Below are positions 36,950-49,169 of a stretch of 64,000 bases of DNA, in pieces. The notes beneath the pieces are model-generated. The model searched no databases. It saw only the letters and a list, made by a program, of their open reading frames with translations, and was not told the origin of the DNA. The position numbers and the translations under genes are program-made. Source of the DNA: Azolla pinnata (taxonomy: Eukaryota; Streptophyta; Polypodiopsida; Salviniales; Salviniaceae); the NCBI GenBank assembly GCA_037176905.1, contig JBBBWG010032974.1, forward strand, positions 50,221-114,220, in the 5' to 3' direction. Numbering within the stretch: position 1 is the stretch's first letter; every line of letters begins with the position of its first letter.

Positions 36950-37271
36950 AAACAAGCTACGTTCATGATAAACATGACAAGGTTTGTTCAAGGGGAAAAT
37001 GAATGGGACATAAGGATAGTGTGGTCTGATGTCAGTTCTGATGGACTGGACTGTAGTGGCAAGTGATAGTATGCATGACTGCTCCAATATTTGGATGACA
37101 GTGTAGTGAGCCACAAGTTACGTTCATGATAAGAATAACAAGGTTTTGGTTGAGGGGAATATGAATGGAACATAAGGATAGTGTGCTTTGATGTTAGTTC
37201 GGATGGATTATAGTGGCAAGGTGATAGTGTGCATGCCTGCTCGAATATCTGGATGACTGTAGTGATATTTC
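36950..37271. repeat. Diverged 161-bp tandem duplication
   Basis: TACGTTCATGATAA at 36958 returns at 37119, and the phrases ACATAAGGATAGTGTG and GTGGCAAG..GATAGT..TGCATG follow in both copies. The copies differ by many substitutions and small indels. Confidence 0.8.
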
Positions 37272-39185
37272 TTGATAATTTCTTATGTATTGACTTAACG
37301 GTTTGATAATGATGATGAAACACAATCTGTCCTTTTGGCGGGTAAGAGTAACTGTCATGAGTTGCTGCTTGTGGTAGATGTGCTTGTTGTGTGTAAAACT
37401 GGAATTCTTCATGAGTGTAATATTACAGGCAATGTGCGTGCATGATGCTTGTGTGAGTACTCAGGTGGCAGTGAATATTCTTATTTGTGATTTTATGTAG
37501 TGATTGGTTTCAAGGAAGTGATTTGATGGTGACCACTTGATTTGTTGTGTTAGTAATGCGAGTACCCAGACCACCTGTTACCACATCCAACTCTACTGTT
37601 GTTGGAATGTGATGTACCATGTCAATGCCCAGTAGCTTGACGCTGATTGGGATTTTGCTTTTGGGTCCAAGGTGGATGTACCTTGGTAAGTACAAGGAAA
37701 GGCTAAGAAAAGATTGCACAAGTACAGCATAAATATGTTCCTCTATGGAAATTTATATGGGAATGACCGTTTTTAGTAGTGTAGGGTTGAGTGACTGGTG
37801 ATGGTGAAATCCTTGGAGATGAAAGATAAGTCAAGTAGCACGATAATGGTAACTAAGGGGATAGATGTGCTCACTACTTGAATCTTATTGGTTGTGCTGA
37901 TTCTCTGGAAGGTGGTGGTGGTGGTGGTGATGATGATGATGACAATGACGACGACAACGGCGGCAATGATGGTGGTGGTGGGTGGTGGTTTGGAGAATGG
38001 TTCTTATGAATGTAGAATGATGTTTTGTTAGAGAAAGTCGATGATGTTTCGGAAGATGGAGTATGATGAAATGATGTAGAAGTGAAGGTATATTATCTAA
38101 CATATGTAAGGTAGAAGAGCTAGATGAATAGGATCCATTATCGGATTCATGTGCCATTGTACTTCCGTTTTTCTTTTATAGGATCTTGCATTTCGATTAC
38201 CTTAACTTGTCAAATCGAACTAGAATTCGAACTAGAATTCGTTCGTGAAAACATATGATCTTTGAGCGAATGTGAGCAGATCGATGCGTTTTTACCTTGC
38301 CTATGGTTAGTGAAAACTTAGCACGGTTTCTCGTTGATGTTCAAAATCTCATATATTTTTATGAGATAGTTGACAAACTGGTTGGGTTCTGATGTCCCGA
38401 AGAAGAAGAAGAAGAAGAAGAAGAAGAAGAAGAAGAAGAATCCTTTTTCAGCTTGTATAACCATTTTATTCATTTGTAGTTTTGTGCAGAGAATACCTGC
38501 GAGATTGGCCGGCATTACAAGGAGGATGACAAAAACAATGGTTCCAAGCTCCATTGACGAAACGATGATCCTGGTTGAAGACCAGATTTCAACTCTAGGT
38601 AGATTTTATTTTTCTCTCTCTTTTTTTCTTCTTCTTTTTGTGGTGGTGGTGGTGATGGTGGTGGTGGGGAGTTTAGGGTTTAGTTTTGGAAGTGATCAGA
38701 GAGGCCTCCTCCTGTAATCTGTTTTCAAAGGGCTTTGTTTTGGTTTCCCGAGGACCATTTGAAATCGTAAAAACTGAAGAGGCCCTTCAAAATTAAAATA
38801 TGGAGATTCTAAACAGCTTTAATATATGGAGATTCTAGACAGATTTAACTGGGTTTTTACGTGATTCGTGGTATCGTCTACTACTAAATATCTACACTGA
38901 ATTTGGATCGGGCTTCTGACTGATGGAATGTATAGTAAACATACAATCAATCAGAGAGCAGCTTTGTGTTTTTCCGGCTTTCTTTTTTTTTGGCTTTCTT
39001 TTTCTGTGCTTTTTGTGAATCAAAATCTAAATGTTTCGGGGTTCAGGAATTGCTCCATATAGTTCATTGGAAAATTGTGTGTTTGTCATGCATCTCCATT
39101 CTGTTATGCCGTGTGTAATATGTAGTGTGGCAAAGAGCCGTGAATCGGTGTTAAAAACTGTTATCTTGCATGTCGAATCTCCTCC
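37272..39185. other. Intergenic DNA with microsatellites
   Basis: A GGTGGT/GATGATGAC tract lies at about 37911-37985, a (GAA)n tract at 38400-38441, and a (GGT)n tract at about 38639-38670. A plus-strand frame at 38370-38717 includes an unremarkable stretch after the poly-Lys run (RIPARLAGITRRMTK...) that I cannot assign. No gene is supported. Confidence 0.45.
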
Positions 39186-39475
39186 TTGCATCAGATGTGT
39201 AAATGGAAATGCAAATGGAAGATGGTATTTGGAAGTGGTTTCATGTGTATATTCTCTCAACATGCTCTGATGGAATGGAAGATGGTATTGGGAAGCTGTT
39301 TCGTGTCGAATTCTCAACATGCAAAATGGAAATGGAAGATGGTTTTTTTTTGCCTTGGAAGCTGTTTCATGTGTATTCTCAACATGCATGGCAATCGACG
39401 AGAAGTTGTTTCATGTAAATTCTCGACATGCAAAATGCAATGGAAGATGGGATTTTTGGAAGCTAGTTTCATTTA
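39186..39475. repeat. Degenerate repeat of about 60-70 bp (AATGGAAGATGG..CATGTGTATTCTCAACATGC)
   Basis: Four to five related blocks contain ATGGAAGATGG, a run of T or GTATT, GGAAGCTGTTTCATGT, and ATTCTCAACATGCAAAATGG. Spacing is irregular. Plus-strand open frames across it reflect the repeat only. Confidence 0.7.
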
Positions 39476-39726
39476 ATCGATCTGGTATTTGGAAAACAGG
39501 CTTATGAGTCGTGAATTATGGAATTCGATCAGGATTTCCCCATGGCCATCATCAGTAGTTGATTTGGTGAAGTCTACGATATTTAGGTAATTGGAGCCAA
39601 CAGCTCTGGCTATGGAATCCACGCACTGTATGTAATGATCGATTATATAACATACTGTGCTCTGCGTGGAATCCAGTTGTGGTTGATTGTGATGAATTTG
39701 CTCTGATCATTTTGCTCGACAGCCAA

Positions 39727-40580
39727 ACATTCTTTGCTGTAAACCCTAAAACCCTCATGTCCCTGTGCTGCAATCAACCCTAAAAAAGTCTCTGAATCCC
39801 AAACCCTAAATTGGCATTCAATCAACCCTAAAGTATCTGAATCCCAATACCTAAACTGGCATTCAATCAACCCTAAAAGTCTCTGAATCCCAAACCCTAA
39901 ACTGGCATTCAATCAACCCTAAAGTCNNNNNNNNNNNNNNNNNNNNNNNNNNNNNNNNNNNNNNNNNNNNNNNNNNNNNNNNNNNNNNNNNNNNNNNNNN
40001 NNNNNNNNNNNNNNNNNNNNNNNNNNCAATCAACCCTAAAAAAGTCTCTGAATCCCAAACCCTAAATTGGCATTCAATCAACCCTAAAGTATCTGAATCC
40101 CAAACCCTAAACTGACATTCAATCAACCCTAAAAGTCTCTGAATCCCAAACCCTAAACTGGCATTCAATCAACCCTAAAAGTCTCTGAATCCCAAACCCT
40201 AAACTGGCATTCAATCAACCCTAAAGTCTTTGAATCCCAAACCCTAAACTAGCATTCAATCAACCCTAAAAGTCTTTGAATCCCAAACCCTAAACTGGCA
40301 TTCAATCAACCCTAAAAAAGTCTCTGAATCCCAAACCCTAAATTGGCATTCAATCAACCCTAAAGTATCTGAATCCCAAACCCTAAACTGACATTCAATC
40401 AACCCTAAAAGTCTCTGAATCCCAAACCCTAAACTGGCATTCAATCAACCCTAAAAGTCTCTGAATCCCAAACCCTAAACTGGCATTCAATCAACCCTAA
40501 AAGTCTTTGAATCCCAAACCCTAAACTGGCATTCAATCAACCCTAAAAGTCTTTGAATCCCAAACCCTAAACTGGCATTT
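39727..40580. repeat. 46-bp satellite containing telomere-type motifs, interrupted by an assembly gap
   Basis: The unit is about 45-48 bases and contains two CCCTAAA cores: CAATCAACCCTAAAAGTC then CTGAATCCCAAACCCTAAA and a link CTGGCATT. About 17 copies are visible on both sides of 100 Ns. Differences are mainly in the number of A residues after the first CCCT and a few substitutions. The true array is probably longer than shown. Confidence 0.93.
39927..40026. other. Assembly gap of 100 N inside the satellite
   Basis: Exactly 100 Ns, the usual placeholder for a gap of unknown size. The sequence on both sides is the same 46-bp satellite, so the array collapsed during assembly. Confidence 0.99.
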
Positions 40581-41746
40581 AGGCAATCAATCGGTCATAT
40601 CATCGCAACCCCAAATACAAGATCAAAGGCAACAACATGATTGTGATTTGTATGCATCTATCACAAGAAGGCCGATTGCATGATCTTTGAGCTCTCTTGG
40701 ATCTCACAATACTCTACATAAGAAATTGTGAAAGATTGAGAAAAAAAACACACAGATTTTGCAAGATAAAGAAACAGGGGAAAGAAGAAGGAAGAAGGAA
40801 GAAGAAAGAAGGAAGAAGAAGAAGAAGAAGAAGAAGAAGAAGAAGACAGACATGGTCTTGAATAACAGCAGGGAATTGCAGCTCCCCCTTCGGCTATGGC
40901 TTCTCTGTGCACCGACAGACTCTCTCTGAAACCCTCCTCCTGAGTCCGTGCTTCTTGTTGCTACCCTGGAACTTTTGCCATCATCATAATCATCATCAGC
41001 ATCATCATCAGCATATGCTGAATTCACAGGTTTTCTCACCCACAACTTTGTTCGCCCGAGCATCCCCATGCTCACTCCGCGTGCTCTTCTATTCCCAGCT
41101 GCGGCACCAACAACGCTCATAAACAAATGTGAGGCGTATTGATCTTTCATGACTGCAATGCCCGGTTTTCTCTTCCATCAGACCGTTTCTACGACTCTTC
41201 GGTGAACAGCTTGTCAACGAGCCATGGATCTGCTTGAGAAGATCACATTTTGATCACAGACTAAGATGAATACTTAGTTGGCAGCTTGATAAGACCTGGG
41301 ATCAGAGGTTGGGCGCTTTACCATCAAATCTTGACAAGAATCTTGGAGGATTCCCATCCCAGGTTTGGCCCTTCACTCTTTGAGGCTATGGTGAAATTGG
41401 CATGATTCTGAATCGAGAAGGGATCATCGATGCTTTGAGGATCTCTGATGAGATCACAACAAGGTTAGGGTTCCTTCTTATTGGAACTTCAAGGTTATTG
41501 GCAAATCATAATCCAATCGCCTTACGAAAATCTGGCATTTTTGGATGGAGCTCAAGGTTATTGGAAAATCATAATCCGATCGCCTCAGAGAAAGTCCACA
41601 TTTGGCTTGAGTTCAAGGCTGTATAGGGTCTCAGAATAGACCAGATCAAAGCAAGCTAGGATTCAGATATTAATTGCAAAATTTCTTAAGAGTTTCTACC
41701 CTGTTTTGTGGTTGTTTACTCTATTGCACTTAGAGCGGTGTAAAGC
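40581..41746. other. Upstream region of the GT31 gene
   Basis: A GAA/GGAAGAA purine tract lies at about 40780-40852 and a CATCAT tract at about 40979-41015. A diverged 63-bp repeat (core CAAGGTTATTGGCAAATCATAA at about 41490, again at 41553, and a remnant near 41616) precedes the gene. No coding exon is recognised. Confidence 0.55.
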
Positions 41747-44467
41747 ATGCCTTCATCTCCGAAAAAGCTCAGCCCTTTACGAGTCCAGGAGAAGGGATTT
41801 TTAAGATCCTCAAAGCTTTCTCGGAAACAGATTTCACTCCTCCTCCTTTTCCTAGCGTTATTTATTCTCGTTGTCCTGAAGTCAGACGTAGCATCGGTTT
41901 TCTCAAGGTCACATGTTGATCATAATCAGCAAAACCACCAAAAAAGCTCCTCTTGTAATTGCATCACTGTGGAGGATACCTTGAGGTCTACCTTCTTCAA
42001 GCATGGTGAAAAATACCCTGGTTGGACAGGAGAAACAAAGCATGGCTCGAATCAAGCTTTGATCGGTCAAGATCCTCTTGCATTGGATGGTGGAGATACC
42101 CTCTCAAGGCCGAAGTTAATAGGGTTTGTTGGTGTTCAGACGGGGTTTGGTTCGGTGGATAGAAGGAAAGCACTTCGTGAAACCTGGTTCCCATCAGATC
42201 CTGAAGGTCTTTTCAGGTATCTTTGATCTTCTTCTTTCTCATTAACTTACGAATTGTATGCCTAAAACTTAGCGTGGCCATGGAAAGCCTCAATTCATAT
42301 CATCAGCCTCAGCACCTTATCAGAAGCATCTTGTTGAAAGAGATCGCAAGCAGCTTGGATGGGATTGATCGAGAATTGGTCAGGTTTCTGACTGTAGTAT
42401 CTGCCTAGATACGTTTTAGGCTGTCTGCAATAGGTGCCTTTGCTGTACTTCCCGTGAAAACTTGTTTTATTTCATGTGCCAAATTCATACCAAAACGGGA
42501 AATACCAAATGAGCATAGAAGTGGAATACCCAATCTGAAATGATATTAGATCACTGATGTATGTATGTATACTTAAGTTTTTCTACACATCTATTTAACC
42601 TTTTGAGTTAAAAGGAGGGTAGTTCAAAACTGTACAGACATACAAGCAAGATTCTGATCTAGGCCACAAAATAGTGGTAGCAGAAGTAGTGTTAAAGTGG
42701 AGAATTTTTTTATTTCTCTTTCAGCTAATGTGATTGGGTCTTTGGAAGCACTTTCCTTTTATATGTATCGATAGTGTGAATCTAATCGTTTTTGTTTGGG
42801 GCATGATTGTGCATTCATTCTATACTATAAATAAGGATGGCATTAGTCATTGAATGAGCATGAACACACACCCGAAACATTAAGACGAGTATTTTTGTAT
42901 TCAAGATTCCCTCATCAGATCAATCAATGCTGAATATATACACTGTCACTCTTGCAGATTAGAGCAGGCCACGGGGCTGGCTTTTAGATTTGTTATTGGA
43001 AAGACTTCAGATTCACGTAAAATGGCAGAACTCGACAAAGAGATTGAGAAGTACAAGGATTTCATGCGCATAGATTTCGAGGAAGAGTACTTGAATCTTC
43101 CAAAGAAAACGTATGAGATATCTACAGATACACTAAATGTGAATGGAAATCACTTTGCTGAAATCATTCAGGATGCTCAAGTTTAGGCAATTTCCTAATG
43201 AAGTTTTTGTCGTAACCCTTATTGATACAGATTGACCTTTTTCAAAGCAGCTTATCTTCTTTTTGATGCTGACTTTTATGTAAAGGCAGATGATGACATC
43301 TATTTGCGTCCAGGTCAGATGATTTGTTTTAATTCGTCTTAATAATGTTATAGGGCTTAAATCTGTGCTTTCTCATTTTCTCAGTGTATATATGTTGTCT
43401 GTTTTAGATCGTCTAGCAACATTGCTAGCCAAGGATAGAAAATCTTCCCGAACATACCTTGGGTGCATGAAGAAGGGCCCCGTCATTACAGATCCGAAGC
43501 TTAAGTGGTAAGGTCTTGAGACAGTAAAGATTCAGTCTTAATAGACATTGCAAAAACATCAGGGAGATGATTATCTTTTTGAAGCTTTCTTTGACAGGTA
43601 TGAACCTCAAGGTTACATGTTGGGGAGCGAGTACTTTTATCATGCATATGGGCCAATCTATGCATTATCATCGGAAGTAGTTTCGAGTTTAGCTCTAGCA
43701 AAAAATGACAGGTTTGATATTTGAACCTTTGCTTCAGCAATACATTTTGTACTGCCCTTATTCTTAAGTTGAGAAAAATCAAAATTTCATGCTTGCTATG
43801 ATTCACTCTCATATCCATCCATGGAGTTACTGCAGAGAACCATGGACACATTTGCATGGGTGGACTGTCACAGAATGGGATCAATCCTACCATGCATACT
43901 TGTCCATCTTACACATAAAATTTGACTGTTATGTAAGATTTGGATAGATAGGTCATACAAAGAGTATCCGCACAATAGCAACAAGATTTCCCCAACAGAT
44001 GAGATAGGCTGAGCAGAACCCACTGATGGTAGAAACCATGTAATAGAGATGCTAACTGAAGAAACCATTTGTATTACATTGGTGGTTTTCTGTTGGAATT
44101 GAAGTAGTGTTCTTGTATCCTTAAAACAGTTTCCGATTCTTCATCAATGAAGATGTCACAGTTGGAGCATGGATGCTTGCCATGAATGTGAACCACGAAG
44201 ATAACAGAGACTTGTGCGATCCTACATGTAAATCGACGTCAATCGCAGTATGGGACATTCCGAAATGTTCTGGTAAGGCATGGATCTCCTTATTTTCAAA
44301 GCCGTAAGAGGGCAATATTGTGTAAATTCTTGGTATTCCATGTGCTGACTGTCGAGAGCTCTACAATATCCGTGTCAGGTTTATGCAATCCAGCTGAAAG
44401 GATGAGGGAGCTCCATAAGATTGACAAGTGTTCCAACAGCCCAACTCTACCGGCTGATGAAAAATGA
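41747..44467 (+). CDS. GT31 beta-1,3-galactosyltransferase (B3GALT12-14 group)
   Basis: Seven exons (41747-42216, 42958-43110, 43231-43313, 43408-43507, 43598-43711, 44130-44272, 44379-44467) give 383 residues. It is a type II Golgi membrane protein: a short basic cytosolic tail, one membrane anchor at about 29-44 ([15 protein letters not shown]), a stem, and a GT31 domain. Signature parts are [25 protein letters not shown], the metal-binding DDD (228-230) in [28 protein letters not shown], and the [10 protein letters not shown] block with the conserved acidic residue. The C-terminal [14 protein letters not shown] phrase is typical of the Arabidopsis At2g26100 (B3GALT12) group, which lacks the galectin domain of other GT31 members. 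It probably adds beta-1,3-galactose to glycoproteins or glycans; the acceptor is unknown. The gene sits between two telomere-motif satellites. Confidence 0.92.
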
Positions 44468-46139
44468 AAGGGGTACTGCAAATTTCTAGCATGATCATAG
44501 CTTTGCGGACACCATGTTTTGTGATGTGTTTGCATTTTACCTTTGAACTGAAAACTGAAACATGAATTTTGGGATCTGTTTACATTCTGCCATTTCAATT
44601 GAAAACTGAAACATGATTCACAAAGTAAGCTCATTCTTTTTCTCATTGGGTGTGTCAGTTATATATATCTATATATGTGTGGTTGTGTGTGTGTGTTTGT
44701 CAGGTGTTTCCAGCTTTCCATTGCAGAAAATTTGGGTCCTCTGTTCATATTCTTATTTTCCCACCTTGCAATAACCATATCACCACCACCACCACCACCA
44801 CCATAATCATCATCATCATATTATTATTATTATTATTATCATTGTTATTACCACTTTACCACAGCTCAGCGGTTTTGAGTGTGAAAAATTTTACAGCAAT
44901 GGCTGCTAATGAAGATTGGGAACTTCCTTTCAGTTCCTTCCATTGAATTCCTTTCACAGAAATGAACAAAATCATGTTCCGATTGACAGTATTTTTATGT
45001 CTAAATCAGTTATTTTGCTATTTGGCATGTGATCTTTCTTTTGATGGCTAAAAATGTGTCAGCTTCTTCCTTGTGTCTGCATGTTGCCAAATGCGTTTAT
45101 GACTAAGAAAAGTCCGGTGATGTTATTCAAAATATCCAAGGTCATTGGATGCAAAAACAAATCGATTAGTTCAATGGATGGAGGAAATCAGAATCAGCAT
45201 TGTTTCATGGTTATTCACAAAACTGGAGATTTAATCAATCCCTGATGCAATGAAGTAGGGTTTTTGAGAGATCCTTATGCCAAAGGTAAGAAGCTATGAA
45301 TGGGTCTAAAAAACCCTAAACACTCCTTGAAGCCTAAATCCCTAAATTCAAGCCCTAAGCCCTAGACATCTTAGGTCCTCCAAGCTCCCAAGCAATGCAT
45401 CTTATGGTTGCATGCATGATCAGATGCGCTTAGACGGCCGAATACATTGGTAGTGAAGAAATGATTTCGAGGTTTTTATCCGTTGCACGATATTTGGTAT
45501 CATTTGTAAATATGACTGATCATTGCAAAAGCCTCTTAAGATTGATTACCTCTGCTTAACCTAAACTAAACTTTCAACTCAAACAATCGCATAGTTATAT
45601 ATATCTTCCTCTTCATATAGAAGCAAATCGGTGTATTTGGATCGTGATTAAAAACATGGTTGTGTTTCTTTTGTTTTTTTCTTTCTTTGATGGGAGTTGT
45701 TGAATTAGAGCATTCTTTGTATGAAAAAATTATAACCGAATAATAGAAAGGAACGCCTGAATCGTTTGCCCCACCTAACGAGGGCCTCGCCAATGGCATG
45801 GATCATCTCCCAATCCACACATGATTTTTACTCTAAAATTATCGGCAGTTATATGAGTGACGACAAACAATTCCTGAAAAAGAAAAAGTCAGAAATAAAA
45901 AGATTTGGGCATTATTTGATTCGCTTTGCGTTTTTACGATAGGCATTTGATTTGATGGAGTGCTTAATCTCTCCTTCGAATCTGGCTTCGCAATATGTAC
46001 ATTAGAATAGCCAACCAATTTTTATTAGAAGCATTTTAAAGCAGAAAGAGCGCCCCAAGTAGCTTGATCTACATTATTATTATTATTAATGATCCGACCT
46101 AACGTTAGATGTATGAAACATATTCTTATCTTTCATGCT
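44468..46139. other. 3' flank of the GT31 gene and intergenic DNA
   Basis: A CAC/CAT/TAT triplet microsatellite lies at about 44781-44842. A small block with CCCTAAA motifs occurs at about 45308-45364. No gene is recognised. Confidence 0.5.
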
Positions 46140-47500
46140 AATCTTATTGGTGAGGTTACAGAAACCCTAACCATGTCCGATCTCAGCTAATGGTTATAGA
46201 GACAAAAGACCCTACCCGATCTCAACTGATGGTGAGATTATAGAAACCCGGACTAACCACACAGTTTGATCTCCTCCCCGAATGCAACTGCTGGCAAGGT
46301 TATGGAAACTGATCAGCTCAAACTACGACTATTGGCGAGATTATAGAAACCTTATCCTTGTCCGGTCTCAGCCGACTGTAACTGCCGACGAGATTACGAG
46401 AATCTGGAACCCCTGAACCCTGAACCATATCTCGGAACTCGACTGCTACCGTAGCATTGGGCAGAGGTCACAGAGAAACCCTAAAACTAACCCTAAACCC
46501 TTTCATTGAAGCTACGGAATCCCTGCACTCCTTAACCGTTTCATTGAAGTAATGGAAACCCAAAGCCCAAAACACAAAAACCCTTACATTGAAGTCATAA
46601 AAAACCCTAAACCCTAAACCCTAAACCCGTTCTTTGAAGCCATAGAACCCTAAACCCTAAACCCGTTCATCGAAGCTACAAAAGCCCTAAACCCTAAACC
46701 ATTTCACTGAAGCAACAGAAACCCTAAACCCTAGACCTAAATCCTCAACCCTCAGAAAGAGGGAACCTTGTCAGAGAAACCCAAAACCCAAAACCCTTGC
46801 ATTGAAGCTATAGAAACCCTAAACCCAAAAACCCTTTCATTGAAGTTTTAGAAACCCTAAACCCAAAAACCTTTTTCATTGAAGCTATAGAAACCCTAAA
46901 CCCAAAAACCCTCCTCCCATTGAAGCTATAGAAACCCTAAACCCAAAAACCCTTTCCATTGAAGCTATAAAAACCCTAAACCCAAAAACCCTCTCATTGA
47001 AGCCATAGAAACCCGAAACCCAAAACCCTTTCATTGAAGCTATAGAAACCCTAAACCCAAAAACCCGTTTCATTGAAGCTATAAAAACCCTAAACCCAAA
47101 AACCCTCTCATTGAAGCTATAGAAACCCTAAACCCAAAAACCCTCTCATTGAAGCCATAGAAACCCTAAACCCAAAAACCCTCTCATTGAAGCCATAGAA
47201 ACCCTAAACCCAAAAACCCTTCTCATTGAAGCCATAGAAACCCTAAACCCAAAAACCCTTCTCATTGAAGCTATAGAAACCCTAAACCCAAAAACCCTTT
47301 TCATTGAAGCTATAGAAACCCTAAACCCAAAAGCCCTTTTCATTGAAGCTATATAGAAACCCTAAACCCAAAGACCCTCTCATTGAAGCTATAGAAACCC
47401 TAAACCCTAACCTGAAGCTATAGAAACCCTAAACCCTAACCTGAAGCTATAGAAACCCTAAACCCTTTCATTGAAGCTATAGAAAGCCTAAACCCTCAAG
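46140..47500. repeat. 38-bp satellite with telomere-type motif
   Basis: From about 46480 a unit of about 38 bases repeats, GAAGCTATAGAAACCCTAAA followed by CCCAAAAACCCTTTCATT. It is most regular between 46800 and 47400 (at least 15 copies); towards the right it loses the spacer and becomes GAAGCTATAGAAACCCTAAA. The stretch 46140-46480 holds strongly diverged relatives (GAGATTATAGAAACC..). The sequence differs from the 46-bp satellite apart from CCCTAAA. Minus-strand frames across it are artefacts. Confidence 0.92.
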
Positions 47501-47739
47501 AAAGGGGTTTCCAAATCCTCTCTTCTCTGAGTCGGATCTGATGAGATTGCCTGACACAGATTCAGAAAGCACAGAATCTGCTCGGCTATGGCGGGCCTGT
47601 TGGTCCCCGCACCCGCAACGCTCACAGTCAAGATCAGCCTCAGCTACACGGACACAGAAACGCTGCATCTGTTGAGCTTCTTGGCAGGAAAGACGGGGTA
47701 TAATCGATCCTTCAGCCCAATCCTTCGCCTGCTCCCGCT

Positions 47740-49138
47740 ATGAATCTTCACGATTCCGATCGGTATCCCGCCCGGCAGCTTGACAGAGGTATTGGGTTCC
47801 TCAGAGAAGCGGACGATTTCAAGGATCGGCTCGAGAAGCTCGGCATCTTCTCTGGCAGCGGGTTGAAGCAGAGCCATAGCTTGGCTTCTTCCCGTGCTGC
47901 TCCTTCCCTTAACCTGCACATGAACCGGCCAAACACGAAGCCAGCTCCTCCTCCTTCATCGTGTGATGATGATGACAGCAATGATGATGATGAAAGCAAT
48001 GATGATGATGATGATGACGGTGACGATGACGATGAGATCGAGTATGGTGGTGACAATGACGACGATGATTTCAGATCGATGTTGAGGAGATCTTCGGCGG
48101 AATCTTCAAGATTGGGGTTAGCGAAATCGCGCGAAAATCGCTGCCGAACGAGTGCACAGATCTTGCTCTCACCTCTGGCGTTGAACAACTCTGCCGATCA
48201 CCACCAGCACCGCCACCATCATCATCGTCGCTCGCTGAAGCTGAATCTGAATCATTCCGATGCATTCTTCACTTTGGAAGAGGATCCCTACGATGAAGGC
48301 GATGGTGAAGCCGAAGATGATGGTGAGGACGGCAGCTATGGCGAGGAGGAGGATGAGGATGATGGTCAGAAGTATTTGCAGAATGATGGAGAAGAAGGAG
48401 AAGGTAATGAATTGGAAGCCAGAGTGGCCTCATTTCGCAGGGCAGGATTACAGTATCCTCCTTTAGGATCAAGGAGATCTGTAAGCAAGCAACAAAGGGC
48501 CATGTTTCTGAGCCCTAATCATCCAAGGAGCAGTTTCATGCCAGTGCAGAGGCATTGGCACCAAGGGATGATTGGGAAAGATAGTGGATTCAGCCATGGC
48601 TGTAAGCAGCATGCCAGACATGGCTATGAAGCTAGTCACAGTGCATTTCATCATGGTGGGTTTCATCCTGATGGGCAAGAGAATGCATCTCATCAGAGAA
48701 GATCCCTCCTTGTCAAGCCCCAAGCTCGGCCTCGTGAATCCAAAAACCTGAGCAATGGAAGGCCGAATCCGGAGCTATGCTGCCCCTTCTTCGGCAAGGA
48801 GGAGAAGCTCCAGCAGGGCAGGGATAGAGCAGAAAGCAATGGAATCCCCGATCCCGGAGATGCAAGATCGGAAAGAGTGGAAGCGCTTCAGCTTGCTCAT
48901 GTGCCCAGCCATGTCCAATGCAAGGAGCTGCTTGCTGTATGCGATTACAAGCCTCGGAACCTGAGCCAGAAGTACAGACCTAAGATGTTCCGAGAACTGG
49001 TGGGGCAAAGCCTCGTAACCCTAGCCCTTTCGAATGCTGTCATCAAAGAGAAGATCGCTCCGGTGTATCTCTTCCAGGGCTCGCGTGGAACTGGGAAAAC
49101 CACAGCTGCGAGAATCTTTGCATCTGCGCTGGTTTGTG

Positions 49139-49169
<31 letters not shown>

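Noticed and set aside
39643-40444. Minus-strand repeat protein (ECQFRVWDSETF type) across the 46-bp satellite and the N gap
   Set aside because: Satellite translation; the frame even runs through the Ns.
46885-47343. Minus-strand repeat peptides (FGFRVSIASM type)
   Set aside because: Translation of the 38-bp telomere-motif satellite.
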